Positions 1 through 9,386 of a DNA stretch of 64,000 nt are shown here, one piece after another. The notes beneath the pieces were generated by a model. That model was not told the DNA's origin, ran no database searches, and saw only the letters and a list, made by a program, of their open reading frames with translations. The stretch comes from a methanogenic archaeon ISO4-H5. GTDB taxonomy: Archaea; Thermoplasmatota; Thermoplasmata; Methanomassiliicoccales; Methanomethylophilaceae. Location of the stretch: the NCBI GenBank assembly GCA_001560915.1, contig CP014214.1:372001-436000 (forward strand), given 5' to 3'. The translations under genes and the position numbers were made by a program. Positions within the stretch are counted from its first letter, which is position 1; each line of letters begins with the position of its first letter.

Positions 1-967
1 CGGTGTCCCAGAACTCGTCGGAGAATCTGGGGTCTGTCAGTTCCGCTTTCAGGGCGCCGATATCCTTGTCGCTGAGCTTGTCGGTAGGCAGATCGTAGTT
101 CAGGATATCCGAGGCGGTGATTCCCACGAACTGGGCGGTGGGGGTCGCCAGATAATCGGAGATGTGGGCGGTCTTGATGGCACCGTAAGCGACGGATGCG
201 AAGATCCTGAAGGACCAGGGATCGCCATCGGTGAACACCACGACAGGCAGTCCGTTCTCCTCGTTGAGCCTCTTGATGAGCCTCCTGGTGGAACGGGTCG
301 GCTGTCCGGACAGGTGGATGAGGAGGCAGTTCTCTCTTTCCGGGAACCCGTTCTCGATGAGACGGGCGAACATTCCTCCTGTTTCCAGGGCCATTACGAA
401 CTTGATGTTGCTGTTGTGGATCTCGAAGGTCTCCTTCTCCACGCTGTAGGGGATACCGAATCCTGTCTCGGAGACGTCGTCCATGCAGTTGAAGGTCTTC
501 ATACCTTTCCTGGTCATGGTCCTGAAGTTTATGTCTCCGTACACGTGGGCGCTTCCCTCCTCGGGCCTGAGCTTGAAATCCTCCCTCATGCAGTGGGTCA
601 CGGTCTCGAGGTCCTCGGCGAGGAGGTTGCTCTCGTCCTGGGTGTGGAACTTGGCACGGTTCCATCCTTCGGAGATGTAGTACATCTCCCTTAGGGTGGA
701 TGATTTGTTCTCACGGATCATCTCGTTGATGAAATCCGTGGTGTATGCGGTCCTCAGCATGGTGGTGGCACCCTGCGTTGTCTTGGCGGTGCGGACGGTC
801 TTCATGCTGCCGTACTTCCATACCTGGGTCATGGGATCGAATTCGATGTTCCTCTTGGACCTCAGGGGGAGTTTCATGGTGGGGATGTCCCCGCGGTCGA
901 GGTCGGCGTAGATCTCCTCCGCGATGTGCGTGAGGCTGTTGAGTGCCGCCTGCTGTCTGTCGTTCAT
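1..967 (-). CDS. top6A: DNA topoisomerase VI subunit A (partial, 3' end outside window)
   Basis: Catalytic, DNA-cleaving subunit of the archaeal type IIB topoisomerase, a Spo11 homologue that relaxes and decatenates DNA together with subunit B. About 322 codons are visible; the C-terminus lies beyond base 1. Near residues 91-102 the sequence reads [12 protein letters not shown], the winged-helix motif carrying the active-site tyrosine. Further on, FTDGDPWSF is the DxD metal-binding motif of the Toprim domain. The ATG (965-967) overlaps the TGA of top6B as ATGA, so the two subunits are translationally coupled, as is usual for this pair. Identification is secure; only the length is unknown. Confidence 0.95.
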   Translation of the reverse strand, partial: MNDRQQAALNSLTHIAEEIYADLDRGDIPTMKLPLRSKRNIEFDPMTQVWKYGSMKTVRTAKTTQGATTMLRTAYTTDFINEMIRENKSSTLREMYYISEGWNRAKFHTQDESNLLAEDLETVTHCMREDFKLRPEEGSAHVYGDINFRTMTRKGMKTFNCMDDVSETGFGIPYSVEKETFEIHNSNIKFVMALETGGMFARLIENGFPERENCLLIHLSGQPTRSTRRLIKRLNEENGLPVVVFTDGDPWSFRIFASVAYGAIKTAHISDYLATPTAQFVGITASDILNYDLPTDKLSDKDIGALKAELTDPRFSDEFWDT

Positions 968-3012
968 TCGTCTTCCTCCTTCTCGAATTCGGCTTCCTCG
1001 TCCTCGAGGGCCTCCTCTTCGGCTTCGTCCTCGGTATCATCTGGGATGTAGTCGTTCTCCTCGGTGATCTTCATTCCTTTGATTCCCCAGTCTCCGGGCA
1101 GGGCTTCGGCACCCATGACCATGACGGGGTTGATTCCCGAGATGTAGACATCGTCGGCATCGAAGGTGTCCGCCATCTCTCCCTTCAGTTCGAAGGATAT
1201 CTGGACGGAGGATGACGCCTCCAGGTCCTTGACCAGCCACTGGGACTTGCCCTCTTCGTTGGCCGAGTCGAACATGGGTCCATTGGTGATGGTATCGTTC
1301 ATGCATTCGACGGGGATCTGAAGGTGGATCATGAAGGAATGGGGCCTGACAGTGTAGTTGTAGATAGTGTAGGTCACGGTCCTGGATTCCTTGTTCTTGG
1401 TCACGGAAGGCTCGATCCATACGACGTTCATGATCTTGGAGATGGTCCTGCTGAGATCGGGCACGGGCTTTCCGAGCTGTTCGGAGATCTTGTTCGCAAG
1501 GTCGGGGAGGATGCCCTGAACGATGTCGAACTTCTCGTGGGTCTTGTTCTTCTTGTCCATCTTGTTGAGATGACTCTTGAGGTTCCTGGCACATAGCTTG
1601 AGGGCGGCGACCATCTCCTCTTCGATCTCGGGGAAGAAGGCGATGGCTTCCTTTCCTTCGGAGGTGAAGGGGACCTTGGTGGAGGCCATGTGCACGAGGA
1701 TGATGGCGGGTCCGAAGGGGATTCCCTTTCCTCCCCTCTGCTCCAGTCCGTACCTCCTCCAATCGACCTCTCCGATGGCCTTGGTGATGACATCCGCACC
1801 CTGCTGGTACAGCAGCGGAACACGGTTTGCGAACCTCATGATGGTGACCTGTCCGTCGGCGGGGATGTCTCCTCCGTAGACGATTCCGACCTCTACCGTG
1901 AACGGATTGCCGTTCACCGCTTTCGGGGGACGGCTGATAGGAGTGGCGTAGTATTCGGGACGCATGCCCTCGAGGGTGTGCATAAGACCCTTCTTGATCA
2001 GGATGTCTCCAATCGGTGACAGACAGTCCGCGGGAGGCGCCATGAGTTTCACTTCCGAAATACCCTGGATGAGAGCCATGCTGCCCTCCCTGCCCAGGTC
2101 GCGGGGGTTCATGTCAGGTTTGACGCCTGCCTTCTTGCAGATCTCGTCCGCCAGCCTGGCGGTCATCCTGCAGAAATCGTTCTTGAGGAAGTCCTTGACG
2201 GTCTTCTGCTCGGAAATGGACGAGTAGGTCATCATGTCACCGATCTCCATGCCCTGGGGGTGGGGTTTGATCTCCCTGGCCTTGGGGGGCATGATCTCGG
2301 TGGCTCTCTCGAAGACGTACTTGGTGCCTTCGGGATCGTGGAATTCGATGCGTGCGTGGGGATTGACGATGGCGGTCTCCTTCAGATATTCGAAGATGGA
2401 CTGCCTGCCGGTGACATAGCTGCCCTTGGTGGTGTATTCGATGAGGGTGCCGTGTTCCTTGCCGGGCCACGAGAAGGCCCTGTCGTTGGTGACGATGGGG
2501 CGGTTGGTCTTGGTATCGACGGCGATATCCATCTCCCAGGCCACCTCGTCCTTTCCTTCGATACGAGAGGCGATATGGGCGGGCCTGCCGGTGGAGATGT
2601 TGGCGAACATGACCGTGGCGGAGATTCCGATACCTTGCTGTCCCCTGGACTGCCTCATAGCATGGAACCTGGATCCGTAGAGCAGACGGCCGAACACGTT
2701 GGGCATGGCGCGGTGCACGATTCCGGGCCCGTTATCCTCGATGGATACGCGGTATTCTTCCTTGGCGAGTTTCTCTATCTTGACTACGATATCAGGGAGG
2801 AACTCGCTCTCCTCACAGGCATCGAGGGAGTTGTCGACCGCTTCCTTGACACCCATGAGAAGGGATTTGGCGCGGGAGTCGAAACCCAATACCTGCTTGT
2901 TCTTCTCGAAGAATTCGGTGACCGAAATCTCATGCTGTTTGTCAGCGAGACTCTCAGCGGTCACCCTGCTGTTTCCTGCCGTTCTTTTCACCGGCTCGTC
3001 GTGTGATCCCAT
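964..3012 (-). CDS. top6B: DNA topoisomerase VI subunit B
   Basis: ATP-binding subunit of topoisomerase VI, 682 aa, in the range for archaeal Top6B with a C-terminal extension. The N-terminal GHKL ATPase fold shows its motifs in order: [11 protein letters not shown] (N box, about residue 54), EDNGPGI (about 90) and [11 protein letters not shown] (about 120). The transducer domain follows. The last 25 residues are strongly acidic ([25 protein letters not shown]). The gene is first in a two-gene unit and overlaps top6A by four bases. The start chosen is the ATG giving [12 protein letters not shown]-rich sequence just upstream (ATATCTCATTACAGGATAAAAAGG read on the plus strand in two pieces) is a plausible promoter region. 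Confidence 0.95.
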   Translation of the reverse strand: MGSHDEPVKRTAGNSRVTAESLADKQHEISVTEFFEKNKQVLGFDSRAKSLLMGVKEAVDNSLDACEESEFLPDIVVKIEKLAKEEYRVSIEDNGPGIVHRAMPNVFGRLLYGSRFHAMRQSRGQQGIGISATVMFANISTGRPAHIASRIEGKDEVAWEMDIAVDTKTNRPIVTNDRAFSWPGKEHGTLIEYTTKGSYVTGRQSIFEYLKETAIVNPHARIEFHDPEGTKYVFERATEIMPPKAREIKPHPQGMEIGDMMTYSSISEQKTVKDFLKNDFCRMTARLADEICKKAGVKPDMNPRDLGREGSMALIQGISEVKLMAPPADCLSPIGDILIKKGLMHTLEGMRPEYYATPISRPPKAVNGNPFTVEVGIVYGGDIPADGQVTIMRFANRVPLLYQQGADVITKAIGEVDWRRYGLEQRGGKGIPFGPAIILVHMASTKVPFTSEGKEAIAFFPEIEEEMVAALKLCARNLKSHLNKMDKKNKTHEKFDIVQGILPDLANKISEQLGKPVPDLSRTISKIMNVVWIEPSVTKNKESRTVTYTIYNYTVRPHSFMIHLQIPVECMNDTITNGPMFDSANEEGKSQWLVKDLEASSSVQISFELKGEMADTFDADDVYISGINPVMVMGAEALPGDWGIKGMKITEENDYIPDDTEDEAEEEALEDEEAEFEKEEDE

Positions 3013-3088
3013 CGGGCAGTATATCTCATTACAGGATAAAAAGGATGCCTGTTATGAATGTGCCAGATACCGTAATAACGGTGTAAGC

Positions 3089-4192
3089 TCACTCGAACTT
3101 CTTACCGCAGTAGGGGCAGCGGGCGGAGTTGGCTGGGATGGCTTTTCCGCAGTTCGGACAGGTCTTGGTTTCCTCGCTCACGTCGGAGGTTCCGTCCTTG
3201 TGGGTCACCACGTTCTCCTCTCCGTCGAACTGTGCGCCGCACTTGGGGCATTCCTTCATGTCGGGGGATACCTCGCATCCGCAGACAGAGCAGACGAAGT
3301 AGTCCTTCTTGTGGGGCTTCATGCTCTCCGGGCGGTCGATGTACGCACCGCACTTGGGGCAGTTGACCTGGCCGGGAAGGACGATGGCTCCGCAGAAGTT
3401 GCACCTGCCGTATCCCTGGGGATAGAGACGTCCCTGAGCCTCCATCTTCTTCCTGGTGGCGGCGAGCCTCATCCTCATGAAGGTGGTGACACCCAGGACG
3501 ATGAAGAAGAACAGGGCGATCATTCCGATGGCCCAGATCGCACCCTTCACGGTGTAGTCGTTGATGTTGCCGTGGTAGTCGAAGTCGGTGAGGGTGACGT
3601 GCGACATGGTCGAGGTGTTGACCTTGCCGTCGTCGTTGAGGAACGCCAGGAACACGTAGTACAGCTTCGAGCTGTTGATTGCCGCGGAACCGGTGTAGGT
3701 GCTGCCGGCATGCGTCATGGTCACTGTCGGGATGCTGTTGATGTTGTTCTTCAGGTAGGCGTTCTTGAAGGAGATGTAGTCGACCTCGCTGTAGCAGATC
3801 ACCATGTCATGGGTGTCGGTACCGGAATAGGTGGCCGAGAAGGAGATCTCCGTGTTTGTGTAGGTGATGTTGGCATCGATGCCGTTGCCGGTGAGGTGGG
3901 TGGAGCTGTTATCCTTTGCGAAAGCGGGACCGATCACGAAAGCTCCCAGCACGAGGCCGATGACCACGAAAAGTACACCGAATACGGCTTTGGTGGCGGG
4001 TTTGGCGCCAGCCAAGTGGGGCAGCATGTACAGGACGATCGCTATGACGACCCAAACTAGGACTCCGGTGAATCCTGCGGCGGAGACGATTACCAGTCCC
4101 AGTACCATCGCTATGGCCATCATAAGGATCTGGCCGACGGTGACGGGACCGATTTCTTTGCTGAGGGTCGGAGAGTTCCCGAAGCTGCTCAT
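3089..4192 (-). CDS. Membrane protein with three C-terminal zinc ribbons
   Basis: 367 aa protein of unknown function. Three hydrophobic segments occupy about residues 20-105. A roughly 130-residue polar domain follows, rich in Ser/Thr/Asn and probably outside the cell. A fourth membrane segment (GAIWAIGMIALFFFIVLGV) comes next. The C-terminal third, predicted cytoplasmic, holds three CxxC-x(n)-CxxC zinc ribbons: CNFCGAIVLPGQVNCPKCG, CSVCGCEVSPDMKECPKCG and CPNCGKAIPANSARCPYCG. Zinc-ribbon membrane proteins are common in archaea and often undefined; a sensing or protein-binding role is only a guess. The gene stands alone with a T/A-rich promoter (TTTTTTAATAGG on the minus strand) about 25 bp before the ATG, which suggests a nearly leaderless mRNA. 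Confidence 0.75.
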   Translation of the reverse strand: MSSFGNSPTLSKEIGPVTVGQILMMAIAMVLGLVIVSAAGFTGVLVWVVIAIVLYMLPHLAGAKPATKAVFGVLFVVIGLVLGAFVIGPAFAKDNSSTHLTGNGIDANITYTNTEISFSATYSGTDTHDMVICYSEVDYISFKNAYLKNNINSIPTVTMTHAGSTYTGSAAINSSKLYYVFLAFLNDDGKVNTSTMSHVTLTDFDYHGNINDYTVKGAIWAIGMIALFFFIVLGVTTFMRMRLAATRKKMEAQGRLYPQGYGRCNFCGAIVLPGQVNCPKCGAYIDRPESMKPHKKDYFVCSVCGCEVSPDMKECPKCGAQFDGEENVVTHKDGTSDVSEETKTCPNCGKAIPANSARCPYCGKKFE

Positions 4193-4229
4193 GCAGGCGG
4201 TTATCCTTTACCTATTAAAAAAGGGTAGG

Positions 4230-5069
4230 TCAGTTGCGGCAGCGCGGTTTCCTCTGACAGCGGGGGCACCAGTAGCTGCTCCTGCCGCCGATGACCGTCC
4301 TCACCATCTCCTTTCCGCATCTGGGACAGGGGTCGCCCTCATGCCCGTATGCTTCCAGATAGTAGATGTCGTAGTACTTCCTGCCCTTGCCTTCCAGATA
4401 CTCGGCGGGAGTGATGGCGTTCTTCTCGATTCCGAACTTCATGACCTCCGGAATCGTCTTCGCGAGCAGTTTCCATTTGGCATCCGATAACGACGAACAG
4501 GGAGTCTCGGGGCATACCTTGCAGCGGAAGAGTATCTCATCCGACCAGATGTTACCGATACCGGCAACCACCGACTGATCTAGCAGTGCTTCCTTGATCG
4601 TGAGCGACCTTTTACCCAGTTTCCCTTTGAGGAATCTCCAGTCCATTTCAGGGTCATCCGGCTCAAGACCCAGACGTCCGATCCCGGAGTATGTGTCCTC
4701 TTCATCCTCGTCTATGTACCACACCTTCCCGAACATGCGGGGATCGATGTACCAAACCTCCCTTCCGTCCTCCAGACGGAGGGTGACGTGGGTGTGTTTC
4801 TCCGGAGGGTATCCTTCGGGAACGACGATGAGCTGACCTGTCATTCCGAATCTGATAATCAGTTTCCCGCGGTCGAGAATGATGACGAGCGCTTTGCCCT
4901 TCCTGTCATCCGATACGACGGTTCTGCCCTCCAATTTCCTGATGAACTCCGTCATGGATGGGTGGCCGACGATTTTCTCGCGGCCGACAGCGACGGACAC
5001 GATCTTAGCACCGGTTATCTGCGGACAGACTACACGGCGGACGGTCTCAATCTCGGGAAGCTCGGGCAC
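4230..5069 (-). CDS. mutM: Formamidopyrimidine-DNA glycosylase (Fpg/MutM family)
   Basis: Base-excision repair glycosylase/AP lyase of the Fpg/Nei family, 279 aa, usual length. The start is taken as GTG at 5067-5069: the family needs Pro directly after the initiator Met as catalytic nucleophile, and this start gives (f)M-PELPEIETVRR. An ATG three codons upstream would bury that proline. Conserved features are PELPE at the N-terminus, the H2TH region GNIWSDEILFRCKV near residue 170, and a C-terminal zinc finger (CPRCGKEMVRTVIGGRSSYWCPRCQ). The gene overlaps the end of the upstream YczE-like gene by 23 bases. Fpg is typical of bacteria and patchy in archaea, so ancient transfer is possible. Confidence 0.93.
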   Translation of the reverse strand: MPELPEIETVRRVVCPQITGAKIVSVAVGREKIVGHPSMTEFIRKLEGRTVVSDDRKGKALVIILDRGKLIIRFGMTGQLIVVPEGYPPEKHTHVTLRLEDGREVWYIDPRMFGKVWYIDEDEEDTYSGIGRLGLEPDDPEMDWRFLKGKLGKRSLTIKEALLDQSVVAGIGNIWSDEILFRCKVCPETPCSSLSDAKWKLLAKTIPEVMKFGIEKNAITPAEYLEGKGRKYYDIYYLEAYGHEGDPCPRCGKEMVRTVIGGRSSYWCPRCQRKPRCRN

Positions 5070-5754
5070 TCTCCTCATCTCCGAGGAATCTGTCGATGTA
5101 CTTTCCGAGGTGGTTCCTGTAGAACCACAGGAAGTTGCTGACGGCGATGGCGGCGAAGATGGATCCTTCTCTGGCTCCCGTTAGGTGAGACACCGAATAG
5201 AGCGAGATCACCGCTGCGATGATGACCATGGAGGAGTCCACGAGGAGCTTCAGCTTCCTGAAGTCCAGCTTCCTGATGTGTGATGCCATGGCGATTACCA
5301 GTCCGTCCCCGGGGACGACCAGGAGTTTGGCTCTGATCTCGATCATGACCCCCAGTCCCAGGATGGCGCAGGCAAGTATGCAGAAGATCCACTGCAGGAC
5401 ATAGTTGTCCGCGTTCATGAAGAACAGGAGATAGTCCATCGAGATGTCGGTCATCTTGCCGAGGAAGATGGCGAGGGGGATCTGCAGAACCTGCACGGGC
5501 CGAAAATCCCTCCTGAGGATGCAGACCTGCAGCCCCACGAGAACCAGATTGAAAACGATCGTCCAGTCACCGAGGGTGAGCCCCCATTCAGGGAAGCAGT
5601 CGGTAAGGGTGGCAGGGATGCATGAGATGGGCGAGGTGCCTAGGAACGCCTTCTTAGACATCGCTATGGCGAAAGCCATTATGGAGAGTCCCAGAATGAG
5701 GACGAGTACCCTCCTGAAGTAGTTACCCTGACCTTCGAACAGCGGATGAGCCAC
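5047..5754 (-). CDS. YczE/YitT-like integral membrane protein
   Basis: 235 aa hydrophobic protein with about five predicted membrane segments. The N-terminal stretch (GLSIMAFAIAMSKKAFLGTSPIS) and a later VPGDGLVIAM match the pattern of YczE/YyaS (DUF6198) membrane proteins, whose transport role is unproven. The initiation codon is GTG at 5752-5754 (MAHPLFEG). Its end overlaps the start of mutM by 23 bases, so the two are probably co-transcribed, though no functional link is evident. Family assignment rests on motif resemblance only. Confidence 0.65.
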   Translation of the reverse strand: MAHPLFEGQGNYFRRVLVLILGLSIMAFAIAMSKKAFLGTSPISCIPATLTDCFPEWGLTLGDWTIVFNLVLVGLQVCILRRDFRPVQVLQIPLAIFLGKMTDISMDYLLFFMNADNYVLQWIFCILACAILGLGVMIEIRAKLLVVPGDGLVIAMASHIRKLDFRKLKLLVDSSMVIIAAVISLYSVSHLTGAREGSIFAAIAVSNFLWFYRNHLGKYIDRFLGDEESARASRD

Positions 5755-5849
5755 GATGGGAAAAATGCCCCATCTTATTTACCCATATCCCTCGGAATCG
5801 GCAACCTATAATATAAGGGGGGCTATCGGTTGTTTTAAGAGGTGAGACC

Positions 5850-6959
5850 GTGGCCACTATCGACGAGCAGATTGCAGAGTTGGAAAAGGAAATCTCCAAC
5901 ACGAAGAAGAACAAGGCGACGGAAGCCCATATCGGAAAGATCAAGGCCAAAATCGCCAAGCTGGCGCTCGAGAAGGAGAAGCGTATCGAGAACGCCAGGG
6001 CAGGCGGAGGAACCAAGGGTTTCTACGTCAAGAAGGCGGGAAATGCCACCGTGGCACTGGTCGGATTCCCTTCCGTGGGTAAGTCCACCCTTCTGAACCA
6101 GCTCACCGGAGCAAAATCCGAGGTCGGTGCTTATCACTTCACCACTCTCGACGTCGTTCCCGGTGTCATGGAGTACAACCACGCCAAGATCCAGATTCTC
6201 GATATGCCCGGACTTATCAAGGATGCGTCCAGAGGTAAGGGAAGGGGAAGGGAGGTCATCGCTGCGGCAAGGTCCGCTGATGTCATCCTGCTGGTCGTGG
6301 ACATTTTCAACCCCGATATGAGTGTCCTGATGAAGGAGCTGTACAACTCCGCCATCAGGCTCAACCAGCACGCTCCCGATGTGAACATCACAACGTCCCA
6401 GCAGGGAGGAATCCTGGTCAAGCCCACTCTCAAGCTCACCAAGATCTCGGTGGAGACCATCAAGGACATGGTGGCCGCCTACGGACATCTGAACTGTACC
6501 GTCGTGGTGCGTGAGGATATCGATGTGGAGCAGATGCTCGATGTCCTCGCAGGCAACAGGGTGTACATCAAGGCGGTCATGGCCATCAACAAGTGCGACC
6601 TCGCCAAACCCGGACAGTTGGAAGCCGTGCAGGAGATGCACAAGCAGTTCAAGAGCGTCGGAGTCTCCGCCGCCACCGGTCTCCACATGGACGAGCTGAA
6701 GCAGGAGATCTACGAGACCATCGATATGATCCGCGTGTTCCTGAAGCCTCAGGGACAGGAAGCCGATATGGACATCCCGCTCATCGTCAAGAGGGGCAAC
6801 ACCGTCGGAGACGTCTGCGAGCTTATCCATAGGGATTTCAAGAACGCCTTCAGGTATGCCATGATATGGGGAGACAGTGCCAAGTTCCCTGGACAGACCG
6901 TCGGTATGGACCACGTCGTGGCCGATAAGGACATCCTGTGTATCATCGTCAAGAGATGA
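5850..6959 (+). CDS. DRG-family GTP-binding protein
   Basis: 369 aa GTPase of the DRG branch of the Obg superfamily, found across archaea and eukaryotes and associated with ribosomes. The N-terminus is a charged helix. The G domain shows G1 GFPSVGKST (about residue 72), G2 with FTTLDVVPG, G3 DMPGLI, the glycine/arginine-rich stretch typical of DRG (SRGKGRGREV), and G4 NKCD. A TGS domain ends the protein (IPLIVKRGNTVGDVCELIHRDF onward). The start is GTG at 5850, placed six bases after AAGAGGTGAG, a good ribosome-binding site. The gene is monocistronic, divergent from the YczE-like gene, and hisS follows from its own promoter. Confidence 0.93.
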   Translation: MATIDEQIAELEKEISNTKKNKATEAHIGKIKAKIAKLALEKEKRIENARAGGGTKGFYVKKAGNATVALVGFPSVGKSTLLNQLTGAKSEVGAYHFTTLDVVPGVMEYNHAKIQILDMPGLIKDASRGKGRGREVIAAARSADVILLVVDIFNPDMSVLMKELYNSAIRLNQHAPDVNITTSQQGGILVKPTLKLTKISVETIKDMVAAYGHLNCTVVVREDIDVEQMLDVLAGNRVYIKAVMAINKCDLAKPGQLEAVQEMHKQFKSVGVSAATGLHMDELKQEIYETIDMIRVFLKPQGQEADMDIPLIVKRGNTVGDVCELIHRDFKNAFRYAMIWGDSAKFPGQTVGMDHVVADKDILCIIVKR

Positions 6960-7017
6960 GCGGCCCTTTTCTCGAATCTCCCATAATATTATTATGAGAG
7001 TCCGCTTTTGTCAGCCT

Positions 7018-8265
7018 ATGGTTCAATGTCCCCGCGGTACCAGGGATTTCCTCCCTGATGAGCTGGAAAAAAGAAGGGCATACGAAGGCACCCTCCGCAG
7101 TGTCGCCCGCAGGTTCGGTTTCAGGGAGATTCAGACTCCGATCTTCGAAGAGGCGGAGCTATTCATTCTCAGGTCCGGACCCAACGTACTCAAGGAGCTC
7201 TATGCGTTCAAGGACAAAGGCGACAGGGACCTCGCACTCCGTCCCGAGATGACCGCTGCTGTGGTCAGGGCGTTCGTCAACGGAATGAGCAACGATCCCA
7301 AGCCCATCAAGGTGTTCTACTTCGGCCCCTGCTTCAGGTACGAGAGGCCCCAGGCCGGAAGGTACAGGGAATTCTACCAGTTCGGTGCCGAGATCATAGG
7401 TGCCGCCACCCCCGAGACCGATGCCGAGGCCATCGCCATGGCATCCTTCATGATTAAGAGTCTTGGACTCAAGAACTACAAGATGAGGATCGGACACATC
7501 GGAGTCCTCAGGCAGAGGATTGCCGACATCGGCGTTCCCGCGGAGAGGACCGCTGAGGTGCTCCAGAAACTCGACAAGAAACTCTACGATGAAGCACGCC
7601 CCATCCTCAAGGACATCGGAGTGGCCGATGCCGATATGGAGGATCTCTTCAAGCTCACCGAGACCGTCGGAGGCACCGAGGTGCTCTCCATGGTCCCCGG
7701 AGACGCGGGAACCTATCTGAAGGAGGTCGTCGACTACCTCGACCGCATGGGTGTGAAGGATGTCGAGATCGACCTCGGAGTAGTCCGCGGACTCGACTAC
7801 TACACAGGAATGGTCTTCGAGGCCGAGGCTCCTGTCCTCGGTGCTGAGAAGCAGATCTGCGGAGGAGGTTCCTACACCCTTTCCGAGCTGTTCGGAGGGG
7901 AGAAGGTGTTTTCCACCGGATTCGCAGTAGGATTCGACAGGATCCTCCTTGCCATGGAGAAGGAGGGTATCGAGTACCAGAGAGAAGGCATCGACGCCTA
8001 TGTCGTCGCCGTTTCCGATGACGTCAGGAAGGACTCCTTCGGTATCGTCGCCAAGCTCCGCGAAGCCGGCATCTCTGCCGACATCGACATCATGGGCAGG
8101 AAGCTCGGAAAGGCCATGAAATCCGCATCCACCGTATGTGCCAGATATGCCGTCATCGTGGGTGCCAACGAACTTGCCAGGGACGCCGTCACCCTCAGGG
8201 ACATGGCTACCGGCGAGCAGTGCGAGGTCGCTATCGCAGACCTCCCTGCCAAGATCAAAAACTGA
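7018..8265 (+). CDS. hisS: Histidyl-tRNA synthetase
   Basis: Class II aminoacyl-tRNA synthetase charging tRNA-His, 415 aa. Visible are the N-terminal PRGTRDFLP signature, motif 2 (FRYERPQAGRYREFYQFGAE, around residue 110), the histidine-specific motif VVRGLDYYTGMVFE, the glycine-rich GGGSYTLSELFGG, motif 3 (GFAVGFDRILLAM) and a C-terminal anticodon-binding domain. The ATG at 7018 is chosen because it places PRGTRDF at residues 5-11. A TATA-like box (CCATAATATT, 6981-6990) lies about 30 bp upstream, with no Shine-Dalgarno, which indicates a leaderless transcript. An in-frame ATG at 6994 is a weaker alternative. Confidence 0.96.
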   Translation: MVQCPRGTRDFLPDELEKRRAYEGTLRSVARRFGFREIQTPIFEEAELFILRSGPNVLKELYAFKDKGDRDLALRPEMTAAVVRAFVNGMSNDPKPIKVFYFGPCFRYERPQAGRYREFYQFGAEIIGAATPETDAEAIAMASFMIKSLGLKNYKMRIGHIGVLRQRIADIGVPAERTAEVLQKLDKKLYDEARPILKDIGVADADMEDLFKLTETVGGTEVLSMVPGDAGTYLKEVVDYLDRMGVKDVEIDLGVVRGLDYYTGMVFEAEAPVLGAEKQICGGGSYTLSELFGGEKVFSTGFAVGFDRILLAMEKEGIEYQREGIDAYVVAVSDDVRKDSFGIVAKLREAGISADIDIMGRKLGKAMKSASTVCARYAVIVGANELARDAVTLRDMATGEQCEVAIADLPAKIKN

Positions 8266-8296
8266 TACAGCGGGGGTCTCCCCGCATTTTACTATT

Positions 8297-8806
8297 ATGT
8301 CGAAGAATCCCGCAGTGCTCCCCGTCGACGAATGGCCCCGCAAGGTCGTCAGGCACACCATCACCTTCGTCCGTCACGGACAGAAGAACGGTCCCGGGTT
8401 CTCTGCGGATCTCACAGAGAAAGGCCGCCGGGACGCATATCTGGCGGGCGAACGCATCCGTTATCCGTTGGACCTCGTCATGGCCAGTCCTTCACCCAGA
8501 GCCATATCCACCGCCATGGCCATCCGCGAGGGCAACGGTTCCCATGCCAAACTGGTGATAGAGGAACAGCTTGCAGAACCGGGTCTGGGTATGTACACGG
8601 ATTTCAGCGATGCCATGCGTGCTTTCTTCCTCTGCATCCGTTCCATCATCGACGAGAACCGGGCGGAGACCATCGTGGCCGCCACCCACAACTATGTGGT
8701 GGAATACGTGGCCGAGGTGTTCCGTTGCAGGAATGCAGAACCCGGTCTGCTCGAGGGCATCACCGTGAACCTGGAGGACTTCTTCCAGGTTTGCGAATCC
8801 CTCTGA
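8297..8806 (+). CDS. Histidine phosphatase (phosphoglycerate mutase-like) family protein
   Basis: 169 aa protein with the histidine-phosphatase signature TFVRHGQKNG near residues 23-32, where the His is the phospho-acceptor. A second motif near residue 120 (IVAATHNYVVEYV) supplies the other catalytic His. The length matches small SixA/GpmB-like phosphatases, not true glycolytic mutases; the substrate cannot be told. The start ATG at 8297 follows the hisS stop by 31 bp, with an A/T-rich stretch (TTTTACTATT) directly before it and no ribosome-binding site. It may be read through from hisS or use its own leaderless start. Confidence 0.8.
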   Translation: MSKNPAVLPVDEWPRKVVRHTITFVRHGQKNGPGFSADLTEKGRRDAYLAGERIRYPLDLVMASPSPRAISTAMAIREGNGSHAKLVIEEQLAEPGLGMYTDFSDAMRAFFLCIRSIIDENRAETIVAATHNYVVEYVAEVFRCRNAEPGLLEGITVNLEDFFQVCESL

Positions 8807-8923
8807 TGCATCATCTGGTCCCAGATGATTCCCGGATGTCAGTCCAGAAGGCAATATCGGGTTATTGCACCTATGTGTCGAGCGGCATCGTATTGTTTTA
8901 TAGTTGGTTTACGATATTTTCGT

Positions 8924-9262
8924 ATGCATCCTGATCCCGAAGTACAGTCCACAATAGACCTCATTCGTAAAATAGTCGAAGAAGTCGAGGAGTTACCATT
9001 CAACTATGCGAAGGAAAAGCTGAAAACTCTTTTCGACTCCATAGTTACCCAGTATAACGGGTATCCCGGTATGCAGTCAGTCATGCTTAGTATGGCCGCG
9101 GGAGACATACGCCATCTGGAAAGGGCGGATTCAGGAGAATTCTTCGATACATGGGATAGCTGGGTGTTTAACGCGGAGTTGGAACCGCGGCAGATAAGCC
9201 GTCAGGAGATACGCTCTGCATGTAAACGCATTTTCGGGAATGAAGACGCGCTTCTGTACTGA
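8924..9262 (+). CDS. Hypothetical protein, 112 aa
   Basis: Small soluble acidic protein without a recognised domain. It is predicted helical, beginning MHPDPEVQSTIDLIRKIVEE and ending in a SRQEIRSACKRIFG helix. The start is the ATG at 8924: a TATA-like element (TTGTTTTATAG, about 8893-8903) lies 20-30 bp upstream and there is no Shine-Dalgarno, so the mRNA is probably leaderless. The in-frame sequence further upstream (from 8825) lacks coding character. It sits between a phosphatase and thrS, each with its own promoter, so context gives no function. Confidence 0.6.
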   Translation: MHPDPEVQSTIDLIRKIVEEVEELPFNYAKEKLKTLFDSIVTQYNGYPGMQSVMLSMAAGDIRHLERADSGEFFDTWDSWVFNAELEPRQISRQEIRSACKRIFGNEDALLY

Positions 9263-9386
9263 AGTATCTCATGACCGAAGTGAATTATAAAGAGGTAACT
9301 CGGGTGTCCCAGAATCCTAAATATAGTCGTTAATCTATCGTCGCTTGTCCGACGCCTGTTGTAAGGGCGGATAGGAAAGTACCCAC

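Noticed and set aside
8138-8296. Upstream extension of the histidine phosphatase gene inside hisS.
   Set aside because: The extension is frame-shifted hisS sequence without coding character; the ATG at 8297 is right after a promoter-like element and gives a complete domain.
7159-8364. A 401-codon minus-strand open frame opposite hisS.
   Set aside because: Antisense shadow of hisS, low-complexity and without homology signals.
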